Shown piece by piece: positions 46,200-57,215 of a stretch of DNA of 64,000 nucleotides. Under the pieces are notes generated by a model. The model did not search any database. It was not told the origin of the DNA and saw nothing but the letters and a program-made list of their open reading frames with translations. The position numbers were made by a program, and so were the translations under genes. Origin of the DNA: Lunularia cruciata (Eukaryota > Streptophyta > Marchantiopsida > Lunulariales > Lunulariaceae); assembly GCA_948567375.1 (NCBI GenBank), contig OX419756.1, positions 4,159,001-4,223,000 of the forward strand. The letters are read 5' to 3'. Every line of letters starts with the position of its first letter. The first letter of the stretch is position 1.

Positions 46200-46668
46200 T
46201 CTTGAGAACTAGCTGATAAAGGTGGTGATATTTCTGTAGTTGTACTAAGACTCTCTCCAAGATCCTTCACTAAAGTCCCCAAAAATGCTTTTACTCCACT
46301 ACACTCATGTCCTTTTGGAAGTCCTTCCACTCCACAAACCTCACACAACTCCTTGGTCTTAGATCTTCTTCCTCCTAATCTTGGTGAAGAAGGTCAAACA
46401 TGCAAACCCAAGTCAATTAAGCCTCTCTTTTCTCTCAATCTCTTGCTCTCAAAAGTCAATGGACATGAACTTGCCTTATATCCCTTCTCTTCACATAAAA
46501 AGCATTTAGACTCACTCTTTCCTCCAAGTGGTGTAGGTTTTTGGATCTCTCAACACTCTCTTCAAATTCTATTCTAAACTCTCTTCTCCTCAAATCCACC
46601 CCTGCAATCACCTCAAACCATTGGGGAACCTTGCATTGCCTCAATTTCCACTCTTGGTGACCCTTCAT
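46200..46668 (-). pseudogene. Extra zinc-knuckle ORF of A3, frameshifted
   Basis: The counterpart of the A1 ORF at 10211-10684. It opens with MKGHQEWKLRQCKVPQ and has the same downstream context. A frameshift after about 40 residues breaks the zinc-knuckle region. Same place, strand and start context in two copies show that the ORF belongs to the family. Confidence 0.7.
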
Positions 46669-47527
46669 GTTCCCTAGATGAGTCTAAACCCTCAAACATG
46701 CTTTTTGTTGCACTCACATTCCTCATGTATGAAATCTAAACTATGCAGAATTGACCTTTCCTTACAATGTTAGTCAAATATCGCAATTGGTATCTCATAG
46801 TCCTCTTAAATTTTTCACACTTGATCAAAACTTTAGGAAATTCCTCCTTGAAAAATTTCAAATCTTTTCATTGAACCATTTGGCCTAGGCATCTTTCTAT
46901 TCAGCACACATATTTCAGATTTGGTCTAAAAACCACACCCTTTACTTTAAAAACTTATAACTCTCTACTCAAAAATGATCTATGTCTAATTTTTGTGTCA
47001 ACAAGTAGGATATAGTACATTGAATTTTCTTATAAATTTTCATTGCAATCCACTAAAAATTAAAGAAAAGGCAGATTCTGTACAATTTTCCAGAGAGCAT
47101 GTAGTTGCATAAGCAATTTACCCTATCAACTTTCAAAACTTCTAGTCCAGTGCGCATAGTAGCTCTCACAATAATTTCAAGTGTGCTAACTAAAAGATAA
47201 CCCAAGCTATCATGTGTAGAAATTTCAAGTCCAGATCCTAAACTTGAGATTTTGCCCAAAATCACCTCAGTCACCAAAATCTACAATCCACCTCACACAA
47301 TTTCTTTAAATCCTCTCAAGTATACAAGATATAAAAAATCACCTCAAAGATATCATAATATACTACAGGGTATAGAAATGGGTCAAAATTCTCTAACATA
47401 AGTTCAGCCCTCTCTTCCCCTAAAGTTTTCTCCAAGTGAGCTCTCATAGCCTCCTTCCGTCCAATATAGAATTATACACGGAACATTATCTTGTCTTCTA
47501 GAGAGGTCCAGGCAACGGAACCAAAAA

Positions 47528-48211
47528 TGTGAGCCGGCTTGTCTCTCACTTAGGATGAACCTCTGATGGCTATTATGATAGCGCACTATGGACTAAGAAA
47601 GCAAGGAACCCCAACTCCATCATACTCCTCAAAGGCTAACACTCCAAGACTCAAGACATTGCTCACTAGAGAACTCAATGAAAGAGAGATAGTTGCAAAT
47701 GAAAGGATGATGAGTACCTCCTCACCCCTTCTTTATATTCTTGTGAAATATTTATGCACCAAAGTTACTTATTACTATAGTAACTCAAGTTAATAGACTA
47801 AAAGTTAAGTAAAGTCAACAAGTAGAAAGGAATATCCATTCACATGGGCATATTCCACTAGCATGTGATCTTATCTTGACCCAACCACTAAGTCAAGGAT
47901 TCCTTCACATGGGCTATCCTTAGACTATAGAAGAATCCAAAACAAAAAGGCTTACAGGCCCCAGAGTTCTCAACTTTTTCCTCAAAGTGAAACACCTAGG
48001 AATAATACCAACTCAGCACACTAAAATCCAAAATAGGGGTGCTCATCTTTTCCACTTCTTCTAAAGTAAGGTCCCCTCTATCTTAACTATGACCAACTCT
48101 AGCTAATCATGACTAACCATGCTTTATCTCTATATAAATAATATCTCTCAAGTACTTGTAATACCAAGCTAAATATCACAATACCACACTCATACACAGA
48201 TGGGTGTTACA
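47528..48211 (-). repeat. 5' LTR of A3 (LTR family A)
   Basis: 684 bp, minus strand TGTAACACCC (48211) to GGCTCACA (47528). A tRNA-Asp-like primer-binding site (minus TGGTTCCGTTGCCTGGAC, 47507-47524) lies just inside. Confidence 0.9.
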
Positions 48212-48508
48212 TTACCTTGACTATCAAAAAGTAGTCTACAAGTAATTGCTTAAATACCTCTAACCAATATCATTGTAACTCCAGTGTTTGAGCAATCTTG
48301 ATGCAACACTACAAATGGTGTGACAATGCAAAGATGGGGAAGCTCCACTACTAATGCTACTATTTGTAGCTAACATACTGTAGAGTATTTATCTACTTTC
48401 ACATACCTTTGTACTCAAAATTTTAGAGTGTGGATGCAATTGATACCTATGGTTAGATGCCACCAATTAGCATTTGTTTCCACCTTCATCATTTCTCTCA
48501 TTGTAAAT

Positions 48509-48746
48509 TGTTATAGAAATCAATAATGAGAGTGGAGACACCAAATTTCACCAAAGAATGGTCTCATGGAACACAAGTTCTGCTCAAATATGTGTAGGAA
48601 AAGAAGAAATGCAAGTTGAGTCACTCTTCACCCTAACTCTAAAGTGATGACTAACAAGAACTGATGAGTAAAGAATAAAGTGTGACTACGGATTAACTCT
48701 CTTGCATCCACTAAGCACAAAAAGCTTAGCTTGTGATAATTCATCA
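48509..48746 (-). repeat. 3' LTR of the copia element
   Basis: 238 bp, minus strand TGATGAATTATCACAAGC to TTATAACA. It shares a long block with the 5' LTR (gtggagacaccaaa...caccaaagaatggtctcatg). The last codons of pol run into it, with the stop inside the LTR, as in many copia elements. Confidence 0.8.
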
Positions 48747-50500
48747 ATGCTCTCCCTTAAGCTAATGTCAATATCTTTGACTCTTAGATGAGATCTGAAA
48801 TATTCAAATTTATCTCTAGGTAGAGCTTTGGTGAAAATATCAATGACTTGCTCATCTGTAGGAATATATTGCATATCTCTTTCTTTGGCCGATACCTTTT
48901 CTCTATTGAAATGCTAATGGACCTATATATGTTTGGTCCTTGCATGAAATATTGGATTCAAAGTTTAATATTTTTGGTGTTATATGTATATAAGATATAG
49001 GATCATGAAATATATATCCCATATTTTCTAAGGTTTGAAGCCAAATAGACTCACATGTAGCATTAGTGGCATGCCTAGATTCCACTTTTGTTGATGATAA
49101 AGAAATAATAGGTTGCTTTTATGATGACCAACTAATTGCAAAACTTCCAAGGATGAAAATATAACCTGATGTTGATCTTTGATCTTGAGCACTTATTGCA
49201 CAGTCTACATCAGTAAACCCTTGTACAATGGGTTACCCACCAGAAAACTTCTCCAACATGTTGAGAGATATTGGCACTCTAGTAACCAAAGGTTATTGCA
49301 CTCTTGTTATAACTCAATACCAAAGAAGTATTTGAGTTCTTCCAAGTCCTTCATGTCAAACTCTCCCTTCAACTAATCTTGTACTTGCCAGATGAGATCT
49401 TGACAATTGCCAATGATGATCAGGTATCAACATAGATGATTAAAAAAACCATATTGCCACAACCTTGTAGTTTTTACAATGGCAAATCTGAACTGCAAAC
49501 TTGAAATCAAATGGATAAAAGATAGGAATTTATCTTGGCATTCCAAGCTTGTGGAGCTTGCTTAAGTCCATATAGAGACATTTTCAATAATTAAACTCTT
49601 TTGGATATCTTGGATCTTCATATCTAGGTGGTTGGGTCATGTAGACCTCCTCCTCTAAACCTCCATTGAGGAAAGTATTGTTGAAGTCCATCTGATTGAG
49701 AGAGCATGAATTGATGGCATCTTGGCAATATGGCTCAAAGTCTCATCAAAATCAATTCCATATTGTCTTGAGCAACCCTTTCCCACAAGCCTTGCCTTGT
49801 ACCTATTCACTGAACCAGCAGAATTCCTCTTGACTATATGCAACAAATTACCTTCTTACCATATGATAAATCAAGTAACTCCCATGTTTGTTGGTGATAT
49901 AGTGCTGCAACTTCAAGCTCAATGGCTTGCACCCAAGTTTCCTAATGCATTGCTTCCTCAAAAGAATTTGGCTTTCTTTCTCATATAGCCTTTACCATAT
50001 ATGCATGATGTTGAGCTAAAAAACCTTCAACTTGAAAATGCCTCACTGGATATTCAACCCATGTACTTATCCTTCACTTATCAAGTTGAGATGTGCTACT
50101 TGTAGCCTCATCTAAATTACTTGGAATTCTTGAACTAGACAGTTGACATACCATTTGTTCCAGCAAAGGAGTAGAAATATTATTGGATAAAGTAGGGAGT
50201 AAATTTCCTATAGGTTAAGAATCTTTGACTAAAGGCTTCTAAACAGCCTGTCATGACCAAGGATTTACAAATGGTTGAGATTGAGAGTGCTCACTAGAAA
50301 CACCAATAGCCCTTGAAGTACTAGCCTATGAAACAAAAATATTATTTGGACCAATTGAAGGAGTAGAGGGTGTTATAAGTGGTAAATCAGATGTGCAATT
50401 TTTAGGCGCATGATACCCGGATTTTAACTCCTCAAATACTACATCTCTATTGATAATTAAAATACTAAATCAGGATTATAATATCTACATCCTTTAGAAT
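48686..50500 (-). pseudogene. Copia reverse transcriptase and RNase H remnants
   Basis: The RNase H end is in 48874-48686 (YIPTDEQVIDIFTKALPRDK, FEYFRSHLRVKD), a very characteristic copia C-terminus, with more RNase H in 49085-48903. The start of the RT is in 49846-49655 ([30 protein letters not shown]). The middle of the RT between them is too broken to trace by eye, so the catalytic DD cannot be judged. Confidence 0.75.
48747..48758 (-). other. Polypurine tract of the copia element
   Basis: Minus strand AAGGGAGAGCAT directly before the LTR start TGATGAA. Confidence 0.7.
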
Positions 50501-50539
50501 TTCAAGCATATCTAAGGAAGACACATTTTGGGCATTAGG

Positions 50540-51290
50540 ATTTAGTTTTTGCCTCTTCTCATAAGGAACATGAGCAACGAAGGTCCAACCAAAACCCCCA
50601 GATTTGATAAATCAGGTTTCTTACTTGTAAGAGCTTGAAAAGGTGTCATTTTGTGCACTACTGCAGTAGGAGATTGATTCATCAAGTAAATTGGAGAATT
50701 ACCTACTTCTGCCCAATAACACTTGGGCATTGCCTTGTCATTGAGCCCGACTCTTGCATCTTCAACAATAAGTTGGTTCTTTTTCTCAGCAGCTCCATTT
50801 TTTGAGGTGTGTAGCTGCAAATAACTTCATGCTTGATACCTTCCTCATGTAGAAAAGCATCAAACTGGTTTGAGATAAACTCTCCTCCATCAAAACATAG
50901 ATATTATAACAATATTGCTTCTTCATGAGCTGCTTGAGTATTTGGAAAACTGAAAAGAGATCTGATTTAGATTTCAAAAAATAGATCCACTTATATCTTG
51001 AAACATCATTAATAAATGAGACAAAATATTTAGAGCTTGTTAAACTCTTTTTTAAGCAGCACATACATTAGTGTGGATCAGTTCTAACACCCTGGAGGCT
51101 CTTGTACCATGATGCTTAAAAGGTTGTCTAGCTTGCTTAGCATATTGATAAGCCTCACAAACCCTTAAAGGCAAAGGATCAGAAAATATTGGAAGACCTG
51201 TAACCTGGTCTGAGGTAGGTAGCACCTTTAATATTTGTAGGTTCATGTGAACCCACTCTTTTATGCCACATCTCAAGATCTAAAATTCAG
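50540..51290 (-). pseudogene. Copia integrase remnant
   Basis: The zinc domain is in 51276-51052 (VHMNLQILKVLPTSDQVTGL, then CEAYQYAKQARQPF; one zinc Cys is now Tyr). The core is in 51064-50542 (YFVSFINDVSRYKWIYFLKS with the catalytic Asp, and SKNGAAEKKNQLIVEDAR with the catalytic Glu). Frameshifts separate the pieces. Confidence 0.75.
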
Positions 51291-51299
51291 TCCCGCTAT

Positions 51300-52668
51300 A
51301 CATAAACATAACATTCTGATTTATAACAATGTGGATCTTGATGGCTAAACATCCTCCCAATTTGAGATCCAAGTTTGCATCCTATGGGTATAGCAGATTT
51401 CTCATACTTGTACGCAAACAAACCATCTTGGTTAAATAAAACCTAAAAATCCTTCTCAATAATCTAGCCAACAGAAACTAAGTTCTTGGTGATTGTAGGT
51501 CCAAGACTTCTCCTAGAACACTAAAATTGGTAGATAAGAAAGGGTAGTGCCTATAGGAGTAATAATATGCTCAATATCATCACCCGTATTCACAAACAAT
51601 AATTCAAATAATGGGACTTTAGAATTGAAATCCTAGCCTGATGGGTCATATGGTTGGAACACCCTAAATCGATGAACCACTCTTCTTCACTCTTGGTCAT
51701 TGAAGCAATAGTGTGAGTCATTATTAATAGATGATCTTAAGAGTAGGAATCCCTTCTCCATATAGTTTTATTGAGGGAGTTTACCAGTTTGAATATCATT
51801 TTGCTTCTTGAAACAAGTCTTCCCACAATGAGACTTTGATTTACAATACTTGCAGAATCTCTCCATTATAGGCTCGCCTTGTGTTGCATATATTGTCTTT
51901 GTGAGGAATGACCTCTACCAATAGCACCTCCACAAAGTGAACATCCACATCCTTTGCCTCTTGCATGACCTCTTCTCGCAAATAGAACCTGATCTTGAGC
52001 AACAAGACCATTGCCACCACCTTACAATCGCATCTCTTTAGAGACTAACATTGGGACTAGCTTGTCAAATAGAGTATTAGTATCTCTAGCAGCTAAGGTA
52101 TCTCAAAGGGTTTATACTCCTTTGGTAGACCTTGAATAGTATGAAGAATTGAATCATCATCCAACCTTAACTCCAATGCTATTCAACTACTCAACCAGTC
52201 CACAAATGTGATAAACATAATCAGTTCTGCTTAAGTTGTCCTTCTTAACCTCCATTAATTCTTGGTTCAATTGAAGTTTCCTTGCCTATGTCAACATCCT
52301 GAAAAAAAATTCTAGTGCATCCCAAACCTCCTTGGGAGTATCAACAGTGATGGGGAAACACACAAAGAAACATAATGCCTAGCTTGATTGACACATCTAT
52401 TCCAATCTCAGACTTTAGGATCTGAAGGAGCACCTGCATGACAAGTTTCAACACTTGTGACAAGATCAAACAATTTTTTTGATCTTTCAAGAAGGGAGAC
52501 ATTCCATATTTCCATATAGAATAATTTTTCTTTGTCAAGGTCTCACCTATGATGTCACCATAAGTACCGAGTTTAGTACTCATAGTATAAATTCTGAAAA
52601 AGTAGATCACTTGATAATTGAAACCTTCTACCAAATTGAACTCAAAGGCTTGTGTCATCTCTCTTCTA
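51300..52668 (-). pseudogene. Copia gag and protease remnants
   Basis: The gag start lies at about 52600-52400 (YGDIIGETLTKKNYSIWKYG, MSPFLKDQ), typical of copia gag. The rest to 51300 holds only broken pieces. A Cys-rich part near 51800-51960 may be the knuckle, but it cannot be read in one frame. Confidence 0.55.
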
Positions 52669-52679
52669 CTTTGATACCA
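52669..52679 (-). other. Primer-binding site of the copia element
   Basis: Minus strand TGGTATCAAAG directly after the 5' LTR end. It matches the complement of the initiator tRNA-Met 3' end (TGGTATCAGAG) with one mismatch, the usual copia primer. Confidence 0.8.
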
Positions 52680-52912
52680 TGTTACAAAAATGAATGACAA
52701 GAGTGGAGACACCAAAATTCACCAAAGAATGGTCTCATGGGACATAAGTCCTGCTGGATATATATAAGCAAAGAAGAAATACACAAGTAGTCGAGTCATT
52801 CTTCACCATAACTCTAAAGTGATGACTAACAAGAACTGGTGAGTAAAGAATAAAGTGTGACTAGGGATTAACTCTCCTATGCCAAGGAGTATTAGCTTGT
52901 GATACTTCATCA
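52680..52912 (-). repeat. 5' LTR of the copia element
   Basis: 233 bp, minus strand TGATGAAGTATCACAAGC to TTGTAACA. Paired with 48509-48746. Confidence 0.8.
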
Positions 52913-53419
52913 ACATAAACAACATTGTAGCAATAGACTACTATTACACTAGAGCTAAAATCAACTCAACCTTAGAAATTTGTAACAATAGGCTACTACT
53001 ATACTAGAGATAAACTTGACTCAACCTTAGAAATGTTGCTTGCAGTACCGTAGTGTTTAATGTGCCGTCCGAATGGAAGAAAGGTAGCACTTTGATCACA
53101 AAATAGATTTTCACCAATCCAAAACAAAGCTACTTCTTTGAAACATAAATACTTCTTGTACCATGGAAAGTCAAACAATGTCACCTTCATCCAAGCCCAG
53201 GCTAAGTCACTCTCAAAACCCATTTATGATCTAAAATGATTGAGCTATTTCACTATCATCTTTCTATATGTGATCACTTCTCCCTACCCCCAAGGGATAC
53301 ACCACGCCCAATGTGTCATCAATGCTTTACCTCACAAGGGGTAAAGACCCATGTGGGAAGGATGCACAAGGACTATGATTGGACAACTTGGGATACCCAC
53401 ATGAGGTGAGCAACCACAT
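52913..53419. other. Unassigned sequence with a 55-bp tandem duplication
   Basis: Two adjacent imperfect copies of a 55-bp unit (52927-52981 and 52982-53036), each ending ctcaaccttagaaat. The rest has no recognisable coding sequence. Confidence 0.55.
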
Positions 53420-54904
53420 TGACAATAGTGATACTTGAGATTACACACACTTCTTCTATTCCTTTGTTGACCATTTTAGGGATACCGATTGAATCATGGG
53501 AGTGGTTAGCTTCTCAGGCGGGTTGCATTTTGGGGTTATTTGAGACTAGTTTTCCATGTCCATGTTATTCCATAGGCTACCCCACACACTCCATGATGAG
53601 GCTAGATAGGCTTTTTGCCTACCACTTGTTCATTTGGCACCTGATCCCTTGGACAAGTTAGCATGGTTCCTATTCCTCTTACTCCCTTGATGGTGTCTTT
53701 TTTATGCTAGAGAGGGACATGCAGGGCATAGAGAGGTGGTTGTTAGATTTCATCAACTCCAAGTAGGGGATTGGGTGGCCCTTCAAGAGGAGTTTGTTAG
53801 GGCTACATGCCTTAAGAGATAGGTTTTGCCACAAGATACCACAAAGTCCACTTGATTATGATGGTGTAGGATATTGGGTTAGGCGGGAGAGTTTAGTAGA
53901 GCAATACAAGCGCTACACTCTTTGTCTATGGCTAGTCCTATTGATGAACCTATCTCATCCCTCTACTCACTACATCTTATGGCAGTAGATAGACTACCAC
54001 TAGAGGTCTTAGATTATCACCATGAGTAGCCTTTATGTCTTGATAGTTTGCTTTATGCACAAGCATTGTGCACTACCCTTGCCTTTCCTCCCGAAGCTTG
54101 TCAAGGACGGTTTATGAGCACCTTAGAGATTGCTTTCAGGCAGATGATCCTTCTAGTGGTTTTATTGAGTTGTTTCAGGCAGCTACAATGGTAGCAAGAG
54201 GAGATATTCCTATGTCTATTATTCGTGTGTTAGGTGTTAGTCGACTTCTCGCAATGGAGAAGGACACAAGGGCATTAGACCAATTGCTATTGGAGAAATC
54301 TTTTTGCATTTGGTCAATTGTACCATTGTTCTTTGGCACTATTCTCGCTTTTGATTGAACCTCAGTCCACATCAATTTGGAGTAGCACACATAGAGGATG
54401 TGAGGCTATATCTCTAAGCATTATTGTACTCCTAGATATCCATCCATAGTGGGTCATTCTACAAATGGATGTTCATAATGCTTTTAATAGCGTCTCACAA
54501 GCATCCATCTTTAGAGAGCTTAGGGAGGTTGGTGGATCTTTGGCAAGTCTTATTCCTTTTGTGTGGTCTTTTTATGGCTCTCTTACTTCCCTTTACTACC
54601 AGCATGCTTGTTCACAAGAGGGAGTCACCGTCTTGGAGTCAATTGTTGATACATGTCAAGGAGATCCTTTAGGAGGACCCTTATTTGCCATGGCTCACTT
54701 TAGAGTTTAGTTTAGGATCATCTCCTATCTACTACTTTGGCCATGCCAATTATGTATTTCTCTCCTTGGCAAATGATACACACATCTTGGCCCTGTAGAT
54801 CAAATTAGGCAGGCCTTTGACCACTTGACTACCAAGCTACATCTAGTTGGCTTGAGAGTCAAGGTGTCAAAGTGCAGGACATTGTCCTCTTTAGGTATCC
54901 CTCC
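53420..54904 (+). mobile_element. F-type RT element F2, 5' part with RT core
   Basis: The best RT core of the family. The open part 54068-54358 (ARGDIPMSIIRVLGVSRLLA) is the region before motif A. The open part 54465-54710 has motif A MDVHNAFNSVSQ and motif B QGDPLGGPLFAMAHF (QGDPLGG at 54657-54677). Motif C near 54766-54780 reads LANDT, so the first of the two catalytic aspartates is Asn. GLRVKVSKC follows. Several frameshifts. Sequence before about 54070 is assigned with less certainty. The element is interrupted at 54904 by a solo LTR E and resumes at 55658. Confidence 0.72.
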
Positions 54905-55657
54905 TGTAATACCAAGGGCTAGCCATATGATCTAGATGTGAAATTTGGTTTGGTAACATTTGGAATGATGTTATACGTGATGGTCAAAATAGATCAGATA
55001 GAAGTATCACCAAAAGAGTACTTCTACTAATAAGGCAGAAAATGAAATAGATTTGAAAACCTTAGAACCAATAGCTAGACATATGATTTAAAGGTGAGAA
55101 TTGATTTGGTAATATCTAGAATTCTATTACACATGATGGACTAAGCAGATTAGAAAGAGGTATCACCAAAAGGGGACTTCTAATAATAGAGTAGGAACCA
55201 AAATATGCCTAAAATCTTTGAAGGCAATTTTTGAGGCCTAAACGGATGAATTAGGCCTCAAAAATGTAAAAATTCCCCTCCCCCAACAACTAGAAGGCTT
55301 GCCTTCCCTCCCCCTGGTTTGTCTTGTCAAGAGCTTTCCAACGGTATCTCACCCATGTGATTCTGAGCTTCTTATTGGAAGATTCCCTAAAAGATTCCCT
55401 CTAATCAAAGCTTGTTTGACCAACTAAATAGGACCAGGACCGACATGTCACCCATCCAAGTAAGTAATCCAAGGGTGAAGCTTGCTAATATGTCACCTAT
55501 ATGTGTGCCTAATCCTATGGTGGAGCTTCCTTGGAGGAGATCATCTTTGTCTATATAATAAAGAGAGGGTGCTCCTTTGGGGCACCGGAGTTTGAGTGTG
55601 AACATGTGTTTCTCATGGTGTGTTTCTCTTGAGGTCTCCTATCCTTGGAGTATTACA
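54905..55657 (+). repeat. Solo LTR E with perfect 5-bp target duplication
   Basis: 753 bp from TGTAATACCAAG to GTATTACA, with perfect 8-bp inverted ends (TGTAATAC/GTATTACA). The direct duplication cctcc lies on both sides (54900-54904 and 55658-55662). Inside, a segment of about 156 bp is repeated (ctagccatatgatct near 54919 and ctagacatatgattt near 55075). A TATATAATA box lies at about 55552. Removing the LTR and one cctcc joins the two parts of F2. It is the same family as the 3' LTR of element E. Confidence 0.92.
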
Positions 55658-57215
55658 CCTCCCCACCTTGAGCTTCTAGAGGGGTGTATCACATCTACAA
55701 ATAAACTACGTGTTCTTGGAGTGCAAGTATGATTCAAGGATATTGTCACATGTTTCTTAGATGTTGCCCTTGCAAAGGATGTTCTCCATGTGGATGACCT
55801 TTTGTTACTAGGAGATCCATAGGTGGCATTTGGTATACTCTCCTCTAGTATTGCTTGTCAATTGACTTACCTCATATGCACAATTCTTCCCGCCTTGTCC
55901 TTCCTATCACATTTGAGAGCCTTTCATCGGAGGATTATGGGAGTCTTTGGTGATATCATTGGACCAAGGACTTTTGAGTGTGTGACAAGGGATTTGGCAC
56001 AAAGACAAACGACTCTGCCGATCTTGTGTGGAGGGGTTGGCTTGCTATTTATGGAGGAGATGGCACCCATAGCATTTTTAGGTAGTTGAGCTCTCTCGGC
56101 ACCCCTACTTTCCTCTTGTTTTGTGGTTGTTGATAGGCCACTTTTGGAGACTTATGTAGCAAAGGTAGAGGAGGAATCCTATTCTCTCCATATGTTATTA
56201 TGGCATACAAGAGATGGTCTTTCCCCATGAGCACGAGAGGAATTTCCATCTTTTGCTTCACTATTGTCAGATTGGATTAGAGGTTTATAGTCTTCCTTGA
56301 TGGAGCGACATTGTGAGCATACACTACATTCTCTCTTAGTTGACTTATCCATCCTTCAGGCTACTAGAGCACATCTTTGCTCTTGCTATTGCAAGTGCAA
56401 GCTCTTGGATCCTAGCTTGATTGTGCATTAGGGCGTTCCAACTCGCACCAGCTACTTTCTCTACAGTGATGAGGTTTTGCCTAGGTTTGGTCCACCCATC
56501 TACATCTTCATTACTCACTTGTGAGTGTGGTTCTATACTAGATGAAGCAGTGGTCCATATGACAGTGTCCTTTTGGAGGACAAAGGGTAGCTACCCATCA
56601 TGCTATTAGGGACATAGTGCTATGGCATGAGAGAGTGGATACTTGGCTTGGACGGAGCATTCGTATGCTTTGCAGATAACATGTGTCAGGGCAAATTTGG
56701 ACTGGGTCTGAGATGATCAGGTGACAGTAGCGGATGTCATGGTTATGGATCCTACACGAGATACAATTTTGGAGGGAGTGATTACCCATCCCCCTGGATG
56801 GGCGGCGAGTGCAGCAACATGTCACAAGGTCTCTAAGTATAGGGGCATGCAACGAGGTCACCTCTTTGTTCCTCAAGCCTTGGAGTTATATGGAACGATG
56901 GACATAGCGTTCAACACATTTTTCAAGGAGTGTATGAGAGCTTATCATGTTAGGTGCCATGGGGTACCACTCTCACTCTCATACTTTATAGCATATTTTA
57001 GGTAGCAGGTGTCCATTGTTTTACAAAGAGTTGTGGTTGGTGCAATCCATAGGAGAGCAATTACACTAGGTGATAGTTCATCGGTTGCTCGAGTTGTTTG
57101 TAGACCATACTACTTGCATAGCTTTGATCTCTTAGGTTCAATAGGGCAGATTTTTCATATAAACTCTATTGGGGCCTAGCCCCATTTAACCTTTTTCATC
57201 TCTCCCTTGTAAGGC
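55658..57215 (+). mobile_element. F-type RT element F2, 3' part with C-terminal domain
   Basis: Continues the protein after the solo LTR: RVLGVQV, DVALAKDVLHVDDLLLLGDP (about 55765-55824), the thumb-like block 55823-56089 (FGILSS, LCGGVGLLFMEEMAPIAFLG), the Cys cluster CECGSILDE near 56520, and the C-terminal domain 56721-57005 (ADVMVMD, GVITHP, KVSKYRGMQRGHLFVPQALE, LSLSYFIAYFR). It ends in the family's 3' sequence (tagccccat...ctcccttgtaaggcttgat). The ADV..THP stretch resembles the core of PD-(D/E)XK-like nucleases; this is pattern-based only. Confidence 0.72.

Larger units (their letters stand above)
40783..48211 (-). mobile_element. Gypsy element A3, nearly full length
   Basis: A third type A element on the minus strand: 5' LTR 47528-48211, primer-binding site, leader, extra zinc-knuckle ORF, gag-protease, reverse transcriptase, RNase H, integrase and a truncated 3' LTR (40783-41107). 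It is more decayed than A1, with frameshifts in nearly every domain, but it keeps residues A1 lost, such as RT IDD and protease DGGS. Its 3' LTR is joined straight onto the broken gag of A2. Confidence 0.9.
48509..52912 (-). mobile_element. Ty1/copia element, complete in outline but decayed
   Basis: A 4.4-kb element on the minus strand with short LTRs (48509-48746 and 52680-52912), a tRNA-iMet primer site, gag, integrase, reverse transcriptase and RNase H in copia order (integrase before RT), and a polypurine tract. All domains are broken by stops. The flanks (taaat left, acata right) do not match, so no target duplication survives. Confidence 0.85.
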
